Positions 53,826-63,028 are shown, numbered from the stretch's first letter. The stretch is 64,000 nt of DNA from an uncultured Bacteroidales bacterium (GCA_934693135.1 CAKUVA010000003.1:35498-99497); one strand, 5' to 3'. The notes: generated by a model not told the origin, from the sequence alone. A program made the numbers and translations.

Positions 53826-55457
53826 TTAGTTGTCTGTTTTGGGAATAGCGTATGTAATTTTGAACATAGGAACATCTTTTTCTGCTCCCGGACCATGGAA
53901 AATGGCCTTGTAATAGCGGTGAAAGTCCATCATTGTGGATTTCTTGGTCGTGCTGGAAGATGATGTCGATGAGGAGTACATAGACTGCAACATCATGTAA
54001 TTATAATAGTTGTTATTATAATAACTATTATATCCATATCCACTGTATCCATACCCATATCCGCCATATCCTCCGTACATGCTATTGTAGTAGTTGGCAT
54101 ATAGCAAGCTTTGATAATAGTCGTCCATGTCTGTAGATGAACTTGAGGATGTCGCATTTGATACTACTTCTGTTGCCATTGCGAGAAGCCAAATGTTATA
54201 GTCATTTATTTTCTTCTCGTCTTTCAGATTTATGAGTTCCTGAATGTGATGAGATATATCTGGCGTATAACGACAGGTTGATCTATTGATGTCTCCCTGA
54301 TCTTCGTCTGAAGCACTTGAATCAGTAATTCCTGCGAAAGTCATGGTAGTATCTGTCACGATACAGCATGTTGGGCTGATCATTGTCGGATATTTGTACA
54401 TGTCTTCATAATTGTCAGGAAATTCGAATGGGAGTATTAGAGAAGCCTTGCAGATGACCGCTGATGATGGGTTGTCGGTATGCTTTGATATTTCATCTAT
54501 CGCGAGTTTTCTGAGTCCTTCAGCCTTTATAACAGGTTTGAGTCCACGTCCGCCTTCGAGGTATGCTTCCTTATCTATTCTTCCCGCCAAGTTCTTGGAT
54601 TCATGGGTTGTCATGTCAAATGCAATCTGAGTCTGTGATGTTACACTTGTGGTGCTGACACCGCTAAGCTCATAAAGCGAGAGCGGTCCGAAATAAAAAA
54701 CAAATGATGTGTCTACTTGCTTGCGAGAACCGTAGTCTGCGGTGAACTTTAGCTCTGCTATACTTCCGTATATGTATCCGTTTTGGACATCAATAGGTAG
54801 TCTGAACATATTTATGCGTCCGCCGTTGCCTGCTGGAGAGTCCACTGTAAAGATAATTCCCGGAAAGTTTTTCGTGTAGCTTGTTATGGTATCCAAGTCA
54901 GCCTGTTTGATTCCCATGTATTTTTCTCCGAATTCCTTGCTGAAATTGAAAGAAAGAGAGTCTTTTCCGCCATAGACTGGAATTCCGTCAGTGATTCTCT
55001 TTTTATTGTAGGATACGGCAGGATACAATTTTGAGAAATCAAGTTCTTTATCCAGTTCATATACATTGATATTCTGGAGTATATATTGCTGCGTTGGGTC
55101 AGCATAAGATGTCGTATCAGCAACGGCAGAGAAATGAAACTGACGAAATCTTGCATTTTTCCCGAAATCGAGAGTGTCATTCACCGGCACGAGGGTGAAT
55201 GCGGCTGATCTTGTCGTAAGTCCGAATGCGTCATCTCGTATAGCTCCGACTGTGAATCGGTACATGCTATATGCTGACAAGCTATCCGCCATTTCCTGAT
55301 ACATATCCTCTATCGGAAATGAAGCTGTGTAGATATCATACTGACGGTTGTCAGGTATCAGTGATTCTCCAAGAGATTTATTCTCATTGATACAGGAACT
55401 GAATATCCCTGTTGCGGCAGCGAAGGCCAAAAGACCTGATCTTACTGAAAAACTCAT
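53826..55457 (-). CDS. DUF4270 lipoprotein with Tyr-rich insert
   Basis: This 543-residue lipoprotein has a lipobox FSSC (C22) and the DUF4270 beta-strand pattern (LIPDNRQYDIYTASF, YRFTVGAIRDDAFGLTTRSAAF). The C-terminal part (about 455-505) is a low-complexity stretch of Tyr, Gly, Asn and Ser, followed by a Ser/Thr-rich piece and a conserved end. The function is unknown; the family sits beside the starch-synthase-like gene throughout Bacteroidales, as here, with a 4-nt overlap. Confidence 0.85.
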   Translation of the reverse strand: MSFSVRSGLLAFAAATGIFSSCINENKSLGESLIPDNRQYDIYTASFPIEDMYQEMADSLSAYSMYRFTVGAIRDDAFGLTTRSAAFTLVPVNDTLDFGKNARFRQFHFSAVADTTSYADPTQQYILQNINVYELDKELDFSKLYPAVSYNKKRITDGIPVYGGKDSLSFNFSKEFGEKYMGIKQADLDTITSYTKNFPGIIFTVDSPAGNGGRINMFRLPIDVQNGYIYGSIAELKFTADYGSRKQVDTSFVFYFGPLSLYELSGVSTTSVTSQTQIAFDMTTHESKNLAGRIDKEAYLEGGRGLKPVIKAEGLRKLAIDEISKHTDNPSSAVICKASLILPFEFPDNYEDMYKYPTMISPTCCIVTDTTMTFAGITDSSASDEDQGDINRSTCRYTPDISHHIQELINLKDEKKINDYNIWLLAMATEVVSNATSSSSSTDMDDYYQSLLYANYYNSMYGGYGGYGYGYSGYGYNSYYNNNYYNYMMLQSMYSSSTSSSSTTKKSTMMDFHRYYKAIFHGPGAEKDVPMFKITYAIPKTDN

Positions 55458-56263
55458 CCTAGTTTGTCGTAAAAACTGTTATATGCATCGATATAGGAAC
55501 CGTCTTCCAAAGCTTTACCATCGTATGGGAGCACAGGAAGTCCAAGCTCTTTACTGTATTCTATTAGGCTCTCGTCCACATTTTCAGAACCGATGATTAT
55601 TCCGTCAGAATACTGAGCTGCGGTTTTAGCAAGATTTATGCCAGTAGGTTCTGTAAGCAGTGAGACATCCCTTTCGTTTACGTCTCCGAATTTGACGAGT
55701 CTGATGAGGTCTTCATCGAACTTTTCAGGCATGTCATCGTAGAGAGATAATACAACTTTGCTTGATGCAAATATTGGATCGTCTTTATATATCTTCTTGA
55801 GATAAATCGGGAGAATTTGTGTAATCCAACCTTGACAATGTATGATGTCTGGAGCCCAACGCAATTTTTTCACTGTCTCAAGCACACCTCGTGCAAAGAA
55901 AATGGCACGCTCTCCATTGTCTCCGAAGAAATTTCCATCATCGTCACGATCGATCTGCTTACGTTTGAAATAATCCTCATTGTCAATGAAGTAAACTTGC
56001 ATGCGGGCGGCAGATATTGAAGCCACCTTGATTACAAGAGGCCTATCCACATCATTTATGATTATATTCATGCCAGACAGCCTGATGACTTCATGGAGCT
56101 GGTTTTTGCGCTCGTTGATGCAGCCATATCTTGGCATGAAAGAGCGGATTTCTTTTTTTCTTTCCTGGATTCCCTGTGGTAGATACCTTCCAATGTTAGC
56201 AATTGGACTCTGAGGAAGGTATGGAAAAATCTCAGAATTTACAAACAGAATCTTATCTCCCAT
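55454..56263 (-). CDS. Glycogen/starch-synthase-like protein, N-terminal domain only
   Basis: This 269-residue protein corresponds to the N-terminal Rossmann domain of GT5 glycogen synthase (ILFVNSEIFPYLPQSPIANI, IIHCQGWITQILPIYL). It lacks the C-terminal ADP-glucose-binding domain and the KxGGL motif near the start, which is replaced by PQSPIANIG. Such short forms are widespread in Bacteroidales and their role is unknown; activity as a glycogen synthase is doubtful. Its ATG is preceded by a TACCTTTG element (56291-56298) that gives a leader of about 20 nt. Confidence 0.85.
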   Translation of the reverse strand: MGDKILFVNSEIFPYLPQSPIANIGRYLPQGIQERKKEIRSFMPRYGCINERKNQLHEVIRLSGMNIIINDVDRPLVIKVASISAARMQVYFIDNEDYFKRKQIDRDDDGNFFGDNGERAIFFARGVLETVKKLRWAPDIIHCQGWITQILPIYLKKIYKDDPIFASSKVVLSLYDDMPEKFDEDLIRLVKFGDVNERDVSLLTEPTGINLAKTAAQYSDGIIIGSENVDESLIEYSKELGLPVLPYDGKALEDGSYIDAYNSFYDKLG

Positions 56264-56290
56264 CTGTTATTTTTATTGGTTTATAATATA

Positions 56291-56336
56291 CAAAGGTAAG
56301 AATTTTTTTTCATATTTCGATAAATGATTAACTTTG
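56291..56336. promoter_or_regulatory. Divergent promoter pair
   Basis: Minus TACCTTTG (56291-56298) serves the starch-synthase-like gene, and plus TAACTTTG (56329-56336) serves ftsX. The -33 elements are weak. The plus element excludes the TTG start at 56334 for ftsX. Confidence 0.55.
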
Positions 56337-56354
56337 GGGACAATTTGGAGTATT

Positions 56355-57233
56355 ATGTCACAGAGGGAAAACAGACTTATGCGCCGCCGGTTGGCCAATG
56401 CGTATCTTTCATCTGTCATCAGCATCAGTCTTGTGCTGTTGTTGGTGGGAATTGCCAGTATGTTATTGGTGAATACCAGAAGTGTGTCTGATTATTTCAA
56501 GGAGAATATGCAAGTGTCTGTTATCATGAAAACGGAAGTTTCGGATAACGAAGCTCTTGCATATAAGGCTATGCTTGATTCTCTCGGTTTTGTGCGTGGC
56601 ACTGAATTCGTTTCCAAAGAACAGGGAGAGAAGGAAATGGCAGATATGCTTGGCAATGATTTTCTGAGTGTGTTTCAGTCTTCTCCTGTGCCGGTATCTA
56701 TAGGCGTATCTCTTGATGCCGAGTATGTGTCTCCAGATAGTTTGAAAATGGTGGAGAAGGTTATCTCCCGTAGTCCGCTTGTGGATGAGGTGGTTTATCA
56801 ACAGTCGCTTGTTGATGCATTGAATGCGAATCTCAGCAAGATATCTGCAGTACTCGGAGTTTTCATTGCTTTAATGCTTTTTATCTCTTTTGTGCTGATA
56901 AACAATACAATGCGCCTTACTATATATGCTAAGCGTTTTACGGTGCATACCATGAAACTTGTGGGCGCTACGAAGTCTTTTATTCGTGGGCCATTTCTTG
57001 TTAGGGCGGCCTTCTTGGGATTATTCTCGTCAATCATAGCAATCATGATGCTGGTTGGAATTCTTTTTGTTATAAGGACAGAATTTGGTCAGTTATTCGA
57101 AATCTTTTCATTGGATAAGTTGTTGGTTGTAATGGGGATAGTGATTTCCTCTGGGCTTGTGATATGTGTGTTGAGCACTTATTTTGTCGTGAATAGACTT
57201 GTGTCGCTTTCTAAAGATGAACTTTATAGTTAA
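56355..57233 (+). CDS. ftsX: FtsX-like cell division permease
   Basis: FtsX with ATPase FtsE controls peptidoglycan hydrolases at the division site. The 292-residue protein has an N-terminal transmembrane helix, an extracytoplasmic domain (about 50-165), and three further membrane segments, in the ABC3 permease arrangement. ftsE is not adjacent, which is common in Bacteroidales. The start at ATG 56355 is set by the promoter at 56329-56336. Confidence 0.9.
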   Translation: MSQRENRLMRRRLANAYLSSVISISLVLLLVGIASMLLVNTRSVSDYFKENMQVSVIMKTEVSDNEALAYKAMLDSLGFVRGTEFVSKEQGEKEMADMLGNDFLSVFQSSPVPVSIGVSLDAEYVSPDSLKMVEKVISRSPLVDEVVYQQSLVDALNANLSKISAVLGVFIALMLFISFVLINNTMRLTIYAKRFTVHTMKLVGATKSFIRGPFLVRAAFLGLFSSIIAIMMLVGILFVIRTEFGQLFEIFSLDKLLVVMGIVISSGLVICVLSTYFVVNRLVSLSKDELYS

Positions 57234-57237
57234 AAGT

Positions 57238-57480
57238 ATGGATAATAATAAAATGGCAATTACCCCACAAGGGCTGAAACTTCTGCTTGGCGGACTTATA
57301 GTCATGATCGCTGGTTACATATTAATGATTGGAGGTGGAAGTAAGAATCCTGAAGTATTCAATTACGCTATGTTTGATTTTCAGCGCCTTGTTGCAGCTC
57401 CGATAGTGATTCTTTGTGGAGTTATAATCGAGATAGTAGCTATCATGAAAGTGTCTAATAAGAATAGAAAGGAGAAATAA
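57238..57480 (+). CDS. DUF3098 small membrane protein
   Basis: An 80-residue protein with two membrane helices (about 14-33 and 52-72). It sits between ftsX and uppP, as in other Bacteroidetes, and may have a role in cell envelope synthesis. The start is the ATG at 57238; uppP begins 2 nt after its stop. Function unknown. Confidence 0.85.
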   Translation: MDNNKMAITPQGLKLLLGGLIVMIAGYILMIGGGSKNPEVFNYAMFDFQRLVAAPIVILCGVIIEIVAIMKVSNKNRKEK

Positions 57481-57482
57481 AT

Positions 57483-58307
57483 ATGGATTGGTGGCAGGCG
57501 TTGCTTTTAGGTGTTGTTCAAGGACTTACTGAATTTCTTCCAGTGAGTAGTAGTGGACATCTTATGATTTTTAGAGAGCTTCTTGGCGTAGATGCTGAGG
57601 GGTTCTTGGATTTTACTGTTACTGTCCACTTTGCTACTGTGTTAAGTACGATTATCGTATTTTGGTCTGCAATCTGGACTTTATTGAAAGGTTTCTTCAA
57701 GTTCAAGTACAACGATGAGACAGATTATGTTTTGAAAATCGTGGTATCAATGATTCCTATCGGCATTGTAGGGCTTTTCTTTAAGGATAAGGTGGAAGGT
57801 TTATTTGCTGATAATCTGTTTACGGTTGCCGTCTGCCTTATAATAACAGCTGTACTTCTTTTCTTTTCGGATCAGGCCGGAAAGTTTCGTTCCGATAAAG
57901 GTGCGTCTGTAACGAATACTCACAGAAATGGTATTTCTTATCTGCAGGCTATTGTAGTAGGACTTGGCCAGGCATGTGCTGTAGCACCAGGGTTATCACG
58001 GTCTGGAACGACTATCGCAACTGGGCTTATTTCTGGAGTTAGAAGAGATGTGATGGCACAATTCTCTTTTTTGATGGTTTTGGTCCCGATAATCGGTGAA
58101 CAGGCATTGACTATACTTAAGAATTTCTCAGAACCTTCTACGGAGGTAGGATTGGGATTCATACCTCTCGCCATAGGTTTTGTCGGGGCTTTTGTTTCAG
58201 GACTGTTCTCATGTAAGGTTATGGTTTCCATAGTTAAGAAGGCTAAGCTTGTCTGGTTCTCGATATACTGCCTGCTTGCTGCTCTTGCAATACTTATCTT
58301 TGCATGA
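57483..58307 (+). CDS. uppP: Undecaprenyl-diphosphatase
   Basis: UppP removes phosphate from undecaprenyl diphosphate so that the lipid carrier can be reused in cell wall and O-antigen synthesis. The 274-residue membrane protein carries the two family motifs LTEFLPVSSSGHL (about 15-27) and PGLSRSGTTIATGL (about 166-179). Its stop overlaps the start of lpxH (ATGA). Confidence 0.95.
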   Translation: MDWWQALLLGVVQGLTEFLPVSSSGHLMIFRELLGVDAEGFLDFTVTVHFATVLSTIIVFWSAIWTLLKGFFKFKYNDETDYVLKIVVSMIPIGIVGLFFKDKVEGLFADNLFTVAVCLIITAVLLFFSDQAGKFRSDKGASVTNTHRNGISYLQAIVVGLGQACAVAPGLSRSGTTIATGLISGVRRDVMAQFSFLMVLVPIIGEQALTILKNFSEPSTEVGLGFIPLAIGFVGAFVSGLFSCKVMVSIVKKAKLVWFSIYCLLAALAILIFA

Positions 58308-59068
58308 CGTTTGGCATGAATTCTGGACGGTTGACGTATTTTGTCTCCGATGTACATCTTGGACTGGATGTAAAGAATCCTGTCGATCGTGAATTGCGTT
58401 TTGTTGCATTTCTCCGTTCTATACCAAAAGAGCGGACTGATGCTTTATATATGTTAGGGGATATCTGGGATTTCTGGTATGAATATCATGATGTTGTGCC
58501 TAAAGGGTATGTTCGTGTCTTTTCTGCATTGATAGACTTAATGGACGCGGGAGTGAAAGTTTATTTCTTTCAAGGTAATCATGATATCTGGTGTTTCCAT
58601 TATTTTGAGGAGCTGGGCATCAAAATTCTGCAACAACCATATGTTGTGGATATATACGGAAAGAAATTCTGTCTCGGGCATGGTGATGGTCTTGGACCTG
58701 GACATAAATGGTACAAACTGATGCGTTGGGGATTTAGAAATTCTTTTTTTCAGGGGCTCTTCAGCCTGTTACATCCGTATATTGCATTTCGTTTCGGCAA
58801 AGGATGGTCGAAGAAAAGTCGTGTCGCCAAGACGCGTGAGTATAAATTCCGTGGAGAGGATGAACCTCTGTACAAATTTGCCGTAGATTTTTCTAAGCAT
58901 AACCATGTTGACTATTTCGTCTTTGGGCATTTTCATTGTGACGTGCGCATGAAATTGCCGGGTGGTCAAAAACTCATTATACTTAAAGATTGGATGGATG
59001 GCTCTCCTTACATGTATTTTGACGGTATTTCCACTACATTCGGATATTCGCCAAAGATAGAGAAATAA
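58304..59068 (+). CDS. lpxH: UDP-2,3-diacylglucosamine pyrophosphatase
   Basis: This 254-residue metallophosphoesterase releases UMP from UDP-2,3-diacylglucosamine in lipid A synthesis. The motifs are FVSDVHLG, MLGDIWDFW, GNHDIW, GHGDGLG and FGHFHCD, the dimetal centre residues. The Bacteroidetes type is assigned by resemblance; other metallophosphatase roles are possible. The last 61 nt overlap the convergent DUF4294 gene. Confidence 0.85.
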   Translation: MTFGMNSGRLTYFVSDVHLGLDVKNPVDRELRFVAFLRSIPKERTDALYMLGDIWDFWYEYHDVVPKGYVRVFSALIDLMDAGVKVYFFQGNHDIWCFHYFEELGIKILQQPYVVDIYGKKFCLGHGDGLGPGHKWYKLMRWGFRNSFFQGLFSLLHPYIAFRFGKGWSKKSRVAKTREYKFRGEDEPLYKFAVDFSKHNHVDYFVFGHFHCDVRMKLPGGQKLIILKDWMDGSPYMYFDGISTTFGYSPKIEK

Positions 59069-59706
59069 AAAGCAGGGAATTCGCCTGTATCCCATTTCTT
59101 TACAAGATCTTCTACTGCTCGATCTTCTCCTTCTGGCTCATAATGCTTTTTTAGGTCAGACCCGAAGACTTTAGCTATCCCTTGCCAAAATCCGGCTGCG
59201 ATTCCATTCTTGTATTCTTTTATGATGCTAAATGAAGACTTGCCGACTTCTCTGTCAATTAATTTCATTAGGAGTTGTCCTTGACTTACTGTCATATGTC
59301 GCATCGGTTGCTCAAATGCGTTGAACAAATCTTTCTGTACTTCATTTACATATTTCTCACGCTGTCTGCGGTCATAGCTGTCTTTTTCGAATGTGCTGTC
59401 TGCTGTGTTTATGAGCTTCCTGGCAATTAGTGCATATGGATATGTCTTGCTGAAATTCCAGACGAGCCTGTAGTAGCGACGCCATTCACGGCCTCGTCTC
59501 TCTCCGGCGTATGAAGAAATCTTTGATGGGTTAAGGATGTCGAGGTAGACGGTATCTCCGTCAATAATTTCATATTGTAGGAATTGATCGGCAATATTTC
59601 TCCTTGGAGAAGGTGCTCTGCGTTTTTGTGCCTGCGCTATCCCCGGTATTGCATATATCAGAGCGAAGATTATCGCTATGATTATTATTGGTCTTGTTTT
59701 ATTCAT
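59008..59706 (-). CDS. DUF4294 protein
   Basis: This 232-residue protein has a signal peptide (MNKTRPIIIIAIIFALIYAI to about residue 27) and the DUF4294 region (GDTVYLDILNP, YYRLVWNFSKTYPYALIARK). Function unknown; the family is confined to Bacteroidetes. The ATG at 59706 is nearly at the transcription start given by TACATTTG (59715-59722), and a longer start at 59727 lies upstream of it. It overlaps lpxH by 61 nt at the 3' ends. Confidence 0.8.
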   Translation of the reverse strand: MNKTRPIIIIAIIFALIYAIPGIAQAQKRRAPSPRRNIADQFLQYEIIDGDTVYLDILNPSKISSYAGERRGREWRRYYRLVWNFSKTYPYALIARKLINTADSTFEKDSYDRRQREKYVNEVQKDLFNAFEQPMRHMTVSQGQLLMKLIDREVGKSSFSIIKEYKNGIAAGFWQGIAKVFGSDLKKHYEPEGEDRAVEDLVKKWDTGEFPAFYFSIFGEYPNVVEIPSKYM

Positions 59707-59714
59707 ACTGAAGG

Positions 59715-59722
59715 CAAATGTA
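59715..59722 (-). promoter_or_regulatory. -7 element of the DUF4294 gene
   Basis: TACATTTG on the minus strand matches the consensus and ends 8 nt before the ATG, so the mRNA would be nearly leaderless. No clear -33 element. Confidence 0.5.
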
Positions 59723-59904
59723 ATCATTTTCCATTCAAAGTAGCCAGTTAGTGTCAGAATTCGGATATAAGCTGATTTTTTGTGATGAGGTTTGGTCGAA
59801 AAAGCGTGAATGAAATTTTTTTAATGACATGTAACTACTTGAAAGTTTTGAATATAACATTAAAAAAATTTCGTCGGAAAAGTATAAATATTTTGCAGAA
59901 AATG

Positions 59905-59934
59905 TTTGTTTTTCGAAGATTTTTACTAACTTTG
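59905..59934 (+). promoter_or_regulatory. Promoter of the second ribosomal protein block
   Basis: TTTG (59905-59908), an 18-nt spacer and TAACTTTG (59927-59934) lie upstream of rplP, giving a leader of about 80 nt. It shows that rplP onward is transcribed independently of rplC-rpsC. Apart from this and the DUF4294 element, the 59707-60022 gap shows nothing else. Confidence 0.75.
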
Positions 59935-60022
59935 CATTCCCAAAATTGAGGAGAAGTTCGCCCAACCAGCTGATACTCAAAGATTTAGGGAATTTGGGAA
60001 AAATAATTAAAGTAATACAGCA

Positions 60023-60442
60023 ATGTTACAACCAAAGAAAACAAAGTTTAGAAGGGAACAGAAAAACCGCATGAAGGGTATGTCCCAGAGGGGCAGTCAG
60101 CTCGCTTTTGGTTCATTCGGTCTTAAAACCCTTGAGAATTGTTGGCTTACATCGCAGCAGATTGAGGCTGCCCGTCAGGCAATCTCGCGTTATATGAACC
60201 GTGAGGGTCAGATCTGGATCAGGGTATTCCCTGCAAAGCCGTTCACCAAGAAGCCTCTCGATACCCGAATGGGTAAAGGTAAAGGTGATCCTCAGGGATT
60301 TGTCTGCCCTATCACTCCTGGTAGAATTCTCTTCGAGGCAGAGGGCGTTTCACTTGAGATTGCTAAAGAGGCTATGCGCCTTGCAGCACATAAGCTTCCT
60401 ATCGCAACGAAGTTTATCGTCCGTAGGGATTATGTAGAATAG
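60023..60442 (+). CDS. rplP: Ribosomal protein L16
   Basis: L16 sits near the A site of the large subunit. The 139-residue protein begins [19 protein letters not shown] and has [13 protein letters not shown] and [11 protein letters not shown], as is standard. It is now the first gene of a transcript, since the promoter lies at 59905-59934. Confidence 0.97.
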   Translation: MLQPKKTKFRREQKNRMKGMSQRGSQLAFGSFGLKTLENCWLTSQQIEAARQAISRYMNREGQIWIRVFPAKPFTKKPLDTRMGKGKGDPQGFVCPITPGRILFEAEGVSLEIAKEAMRLAAHKLPIATKFIVRRDYVE

Positions 60443-60458
60443 TTTAATGGAGAAGAAA

Positions 60459-60656
60459 ATGAAAATATCTGAAATTCGCGAAATGTCCGTAGCAGACCTG
60501 CGTGACCGCATTGCAGTGGAGAAGGCAAATCTTGACACAATGAAGATAAATCATGCTATCTCTCCATTAGAGGATACATCCAAGTTTAAGAAAAGCAGAA
60601 AGGATATCGCACGTATGCTGACTGTCCTGACTGAGAAAGAAAAAGAACAGAACTAA
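60459..60656 (+). CDS. rpmC: Ribosomal protein L29
   Basis: L29 is a small two-helix protein near the tunnel exit. I start at ATG 60459 (65 residues, [10 protein letters not shown]), which has a GGAG six bases upstream and fits the family start. An ATG at 60447 would add four residues. Confidence 0.93.
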   Translation: MKISEIREMSVADLRDRIAVEKANLDTMKINHAISPLEDTSKFKKSRKDIARMLTVLTEKEKEQN

Positions 60657-60667
60657 TTAGATGCCCT

Positions 60668-60922
60668 ATGGAAAGAAATCTTCGTAAGGAAAGAATAGGT
60701 GTTGTGGTCAGCAACAAGATGGATAAGACAATCGTCGTAGCCGTCGAGACTAAGGGAAAACACCCTATGTATGGTAAGTTCATTAACAAGACCACTAAAT
60801 TTGTCGCTCAGGATGATAAGAACGAGTGCAGCGAGGGCGATACCGTGCGCATTATGGAAACCCGTCCATTGAGCAAGACCAAGAGGTGGAGATTAGTTGA
60901 AATTGTAGAAAAAGTCAAATAG
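60668..60922 (+). CDS. rpsQ: Ribosomal protein S17
   Basis: S17 is an early 16S-binding OB-fold protein. The 84-residue protein begins [20 protein letters not shown] and has [19 protein letters not shown] near its end. rplN begins 2 nt after its stop. Confidence 0.97.
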   Translation: MERNLRKERIGVVVSNKMDKTIVVAVETKGKHPMYGKFINKTTKFVAQDDKNECSEGDTVRIMETRPLSKTKRWRLVEIVEKVK

Positions 60923-60924
60923 CG

Positions 60925-61290
60925 ATGATACAGCAGGAAACACGTTTACAGGTGGCAGACAACAGCGGTGCAAAGGAAGTTCTTTGTATCCGTGTATTGG
61001 GTGGAACTCGTCACCGTTATGCATCTGTCGGCGATAAGATCGTCGTAGCAGTAAAGAGCGCTATCTCAGGTGGAGATGCCAAGAAAGGTTCAGTATCCAA
61101 GGCTGTGGTGGTCCGCACTAAGAAAGAGATTCGTAGACCGGATGGCTCATATATCCGCTTTGATGACAATGCTTGTGTTCTTCTCAACAATGCAGGAGAG
61201 CTTAAAGGCACACGTATCTTCGGCCCTGTTGCCAGAGAGTTGCGTGAGAATTATATGAAGATCGTTTCACTGGCACCGGAGGTCCTTTAA
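60925..61290 (+). CDS. rplN: Ribosomal protein L14
   Basis: L14 forms an intersubunit bridge region. The 121-residue protein has the signature [19 protein letters not shown] and [12 protein letters not shown]. The length is normal. Confidence 0.97.
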   Translation: MIQQETRLQVADNSGAKEVLCIRVLGGTRHRYASVGDKIVVAVKSAISGGDAKKGSVSKAVVVRTKKEIRRPDGSYIRFDDNACVLLNNAGELKGTRIFGPVARELRENYMKIVSLAPEVL

Positions 61291-61302
61291 TATTAAAGAG
61301 TC

Positions 61303-61632
61303 ATGAAAAAATTTCACATAAAGAAAGGCGACACCGTATATGTTAATGCCGGTAATGATAAAGGCAAGACTGGAAAAGTTCTCGCAGTGATTACTGATAA
61401 GGATCGTGTTGTCGTTGAGGGTATCAATATGGTAAGCAGGCATACCAAACCTAATGCCCAGGCTCCTCAGGGCGGTATCATTAAGAAAGAGGCTGGTATC
61501 CATGTATCTAATGTACAGCTTCTTGACCCTAAGAGCACTGCCGCTAAACCGGTTCCTACAAGAATCGGCCACAAGTTTGTGGATGGCAAAAAGGTACGTT
61601 ATGCTAAAAAATCTGGAGAGGAGATTAAATAG
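61303..61632 (+). CDS. rplX: Ribosomal protein L24
   Basis: L24 starts large-subunit assembly. The 109-residue protein has the KOW motif ([19 protein letters not shown]) near its start and [15 protein letters not shown]. Confidence 0.96.
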   Translation: MKKFHIKKGDTVYVNAGNDKGKTGKVLAVITDKDRVVVEGINMVSRHTKPNAQAPQGGIIKKEAGIHVSNVQLLDPKSTAAKPVPTRIGHKFVDGKKVRYAKKSGEEIK

Positions 61633-61634
61633 TT

Positions 61635-62246
61635 ATGGCAAAGAAATCAAACAACGCACCAGCAGAGCAGGTAGTTCCTGCTGGATATGTACCGGCTCTT
61701 AAGACCGTTTATAAAGAGCAGATCATTCCTGCGCTGACTAAGCAGTTCTCTTATACAACTGTCATGCAGGTCCCTAAGCTCGTAAAGATTACCATTAACG
61801 AAGGTATCGGTGAGGCTTCACAGAACCAGTCTCATGATAAGAAGCTTGTTGAAGAGGCGGCAGCTGAGCTTTCACAGATTGTAGGACAGAAGGCAGTTCT
61901 TACATCATCAAGAAAGGATATTGCCAACTTCCATTTGCGTAAAGGTCAGCCTATTGGAGTAAAGGTTACTCTTCGTGCTACCAAAATGTATGAGTTCCTC
62001 GAGAGACTTATTAGAGTATCTCTTCCTCGTATCCGTGACTTCAATGGTATTTCCGAGAAGCTCGATGGTAATGGAAACTATACTCTCGGACTCAAGGAGC
62101 AGATCATCTTCCCTGAAATCGATATGGATAAGAACCCTCGTGTTCACGGAATGGAGATTACATTCGTTACTACAGCCAAGTCTGATGAAGAGGCTTACGC
62201 TCTTCTGAAAGAGTTTGGTCTGCCATTCAAGAAACATAACAACTAA
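61635..62246 (+). CDS. rplE: Ribosomal protein L5
   Basis: L5 binds 5S rRNA in the central protuberance. The 203-residue protein is somewhat longer at the N-terminus (about 20 extra residues, [19 protein letters not shown]) than E. coli L5. Its core has [17 protein letters not shown] and [19 protein letters not shown]. Confidence 0.97.
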   Translation: MAKKSNNAPAEQVVPAGYVPALKTVYKEQIIPALTKQFSYTTVMQVPKLVKITINEGIGEASQNQSHDKKLVEEAAAELSQIVGQKAVLTSSRKDIANFHLRKGQPIGVKVTLRATKMYEFLERLIRVSLPRIRDFNGISEKLDGNGNYTLGLKEQIIFPEIDMDKNPRVHGMEITFVTTAKSDEEAYALLKEFGLPFKKHNN

Positions 62247-62257
62247 AAGAGTATACA

Positions 62258-62527
62258 ATGGCAAAGGAATCAATGAAAGCCCGCGAAGTAAAACGCGCGA
62301 AATTAGTTGCTAAATACGCCGAGAAGCGCAAGGCTCTCAAAGAGGCTGGAGACTGGGCAGCTCTCGATAAGCTCCCTAAAAACTCCTCATCTGTACGCCT
62401 TCACAATCGTTGCTCTCTCACTGGACGTCCAAAGGGTTACATGCGTGCATTCGGGCTCAGCAGAATCCAGTTCCGTGAAATGGCAAGCAATGGTCTTATA
62501 CCAGGCGTCAAGAAAGCAAGCTGGTAG
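62258..62527 (+). CDS. rpsN: Ribosomal protein S14 (zinc-independent type)
   Basis: S14 binds the head of the small subunit. The 89-residue protein is the long form without the four zinc cysteines and has [20 protein letters not shown] and GVKKASW at its end. Confidence 0.96.
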   Translation: MAKESMKAREVKRAKLVAKYAEKRKALKEAGDWAALDKLPKNSSSVRLHNRCSLTGRPKGYMRAFGLSRIQFREMASNGLIPGVKKASW

Positions 62528-62573
62528 AAGCTTTATAGCATACAATATTTTTAATTATTAACAATTCGGATAT

Positions 62574-62593
62574 CGGGCGCAAATGTGCGCCGG
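62574..62593 (+). other. Hairpin before rpsH
   Basis: GGCGCA-AATG-TGCGCC (62576-62591) lies in the unusual 86-nt gap between rpsN and rpsH. It has no T-run behind it. A role in control of the S8 region of the transcript is possible but not shown. Confidence 0.4.
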
Positions 62594-62613
62594 TTCGTAA
62601 AACAACAAAAGAA

Positions 62614-63009
62614 ATGACTGATCCAATTGCAGATTTCCTTACACGCATTCGTAATGCGTATAGCGCAGGAAATAAGATTGTTGAGATTCCTTCATCAAAA
62701 ATGAAGGTGGCCATCACAAATATTCTTTGTGAGAAAGGTTACATTCTCAGCTACAAGGTTGTTGAAGGAACACCTTCAAATACCATCAAAATCGCTCTCA
62801 AGTATCATCCACAGACCAAGCAGGCCGCTATCAAGAAGATTGTCCGCGTTTCTAAGCCAGGTCTTAGAAAGTACACAGATGTTGCAGAGATGCCTCGTGT
62901 CCTCAATGGACTCGGAATTGCAATTCTTTCCACATCTAAGGGCGTTATCACAGACAAAGAAGCAAAAGAGCTTAATGTCGGTGGTGAAATCGTATGCTAT
63001 GTATATTAA
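62614..63009 (+). CDS. rpsH: Ribosomal protein S8
   Basis: S8 binds the central domain of 16S rRNA. The 131-residue protein begins MTDPIADFLTRIRNAY and ends with STSKGVITDKEA and GGEIVCYVY. In E. coli S8 represses its own operon. Confidence 0.97.
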   Translation: MTDPIADFLTRIRNAYSAGNKIVEIPSSKMKVAITNILCEKGYILSYKVVEGTPSNTIKIALKYHPQTKQAAIKKIVRVSKPGLRKYTDVAEMPRVLNGLGIAILSTSKGVITDKEAKELNVGGEIVCYVY

Positions 63010-63028
63010 TCTTAAAAGAAACTGATAA

